Shown: in pieces, positions 36,537-36,833 of the stretch
Layout of the letters: the number at the start of each line of letters is the position of its first letter
How positions within the stretch are numbered: the stretch's first letter is position 1
Assembly (NCBI GenBank): GCA_910576335.1
Contig: CAJTIU010000042.1
Location: forward strand, 1 to 36,833
Direction of reading: 5' to 3'
Source of the DNA: Lachnospiraceae bacterium
GTDB lineage: Bacteria; Bacillota; Clostridia; Lachnospirales; Lachnospiraceae
Length of the DNA: 36,833 nucleotides
Program-made: the position numbers and the translations under genes
Notes under the pieces: generated by a model
What the model saw: only the letters and a program-made list of their open reading frames with translations
Database searches by the model: none
Told to the model about the DNA's origin: nothing

Positions 36537-36833
36537 CGTTTCACCACCTACTCCCAACTATATTTGTATTTTTATCTCACTACAGCTTTTATGTTACTTG
36601 CTGCATCCTTATTATACCGCCTTTCTTTCAGTCTATCAATGTCGTTGCGTGGTGCAAGAACATTTTCTGGGATTCTACTAAATGGTTATACCGAAAGTCA
36701 GATTATCCCGAATACATCAAAGAAAGCCAGTAATAGCGGCATTTCTTAGAGAAATATTCGGGATAACTTTTTGTGTCTGTCTAAGCTGTCAAATAGAATC
36801 CATATATGAAAAGCCGAAAAATTCGGGATAATT
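36537..36833. other. right-edge intergenic region
   Basis: These 297 bases hold no convincing gene. The first 150 bases are AT-rich upstream sequence of the MerR gene; the remainder contains the TTATCCCGAAT-type inverted repeats described separately, and the window ends inside one of them. Confidence 0.5.
36702..36833. repeat. inverted repeats of ATTATCCCGAAT
   Basis: ATTATCCCGAATA (36702-36714) is inverted at TATTCGGGATAAC (36755-36767) and again at ATTCGGGATAATT (36821-36833, at the window edge). The three copies share the core TTATCCCGAAT. They look like recombinase- or transposase-end repeats, but the gene that would use them lies outside the window. Confidence 0.5.

Noticed and set aside
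1-36833. CRISPR arrays, rRNA genes or complete insertion sequences
   Set aside because: No regularly spaced repeats, rRNA-like sequence or transposase gene was found on either strand.

Overview
The window reads as low-to-mid GC Firmicutes DNA, most likely from a gut Clostridia (Lachnospiraceae-type) genome. The clues are strong AGGAGG ribosome binding sites, Tn916/Tn1549-style integration modules, HxlR, MerR, TetR and GntR regulators, and a VanD-type glycopeptide cluster of the kind known from enterococci and gut anaerobes. Species is an inference. No rRNA, CRISPR array or intact tRNA is seen.

Left part, 1-13.77 kb: the right-hand part of an integrative element (element A). Its cargo is a chain of regulator/enzyme pairs, each divergently transcribed: MerR/SDR, HxlR/nitroreductase, HxlR/amidohydrolase, HxlR/two radical SAM enzymes, plus a lone XRE regulator. 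An ABC-F ATPase gene follows, behind a leader that holds a short ORF, mutually exclusive hairpins and two intrinsic terminators, the layout of an antibiotic-sensing attenuator. The integration module comes next: sigma-like regulator, a long structured non-coding block, a MazF/PemK toxin, four excisionase-like HTH genes and a full tyrosine integrase. The element ends at a recombinase core site fused to the 3' half of a tRNA-Arg(CCU) gene with its terminator.

Middle, 13.8-16.5 kb: a second module (element B) points the other way from the same att site. It has an integrase that lacks the arm-binding domain, an excisionase, a non-coding block sharing ordered motifs with that of element A, and an ORF7-like sigma factor. 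From 16.5 to 23.8 kb there is accessory DNA: a winged-helix regulator whose start region holds a GGGAAAT slippery heptamer, an ABC exporter with two permeases and a 43-residue membrane protein, its TetR regulator, and an alpha/beta hydrolase. The TetR gene and its two neighbouring transcription units share the same TATGAC-N15-GTCATA operator. A GntR/ABC-2 transporter operon follows, with a truncated permease.

Right part, 23.7-31.8 kb: a VanD-type cluster on the minus strand, vanR-vanS-vanY-vanH-vanD-vanX, in decay. vanX is broken: about 52 N-terminal codons remain next to vanD, fused to a metallo-beta-lactamase-fold fragment, and about 33 central codons lie 2.3 kb away, fused to the end of the ABC permease. 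An mgtE magnesium transporter with its own attenuator-like leader sits between the two pieces. vanY carries frame disruptions around its membrane segment. Regulators, VanH and the ligase look intact, so the cluster could still make D-Ala-D-Lac precursor but has lost its D-Ala-D-Ala dipeptidase. A second copy of the winged-helix regulator lies upstream of vanR, in direct orientation to the first and about 14 kb away.

From 31.9 to 36.5 kb there is a minus-strand run of WYL regulator, DUF3788 protein, AraC/GyrI-like regulator, a relic of a mobile-element protein, GNAT acetyltransferase, TrmO-type tRNA methyltransferase and MerR/GyrI-like regulator. The window ends in inverted repeats built on TTATCCCGAAT.
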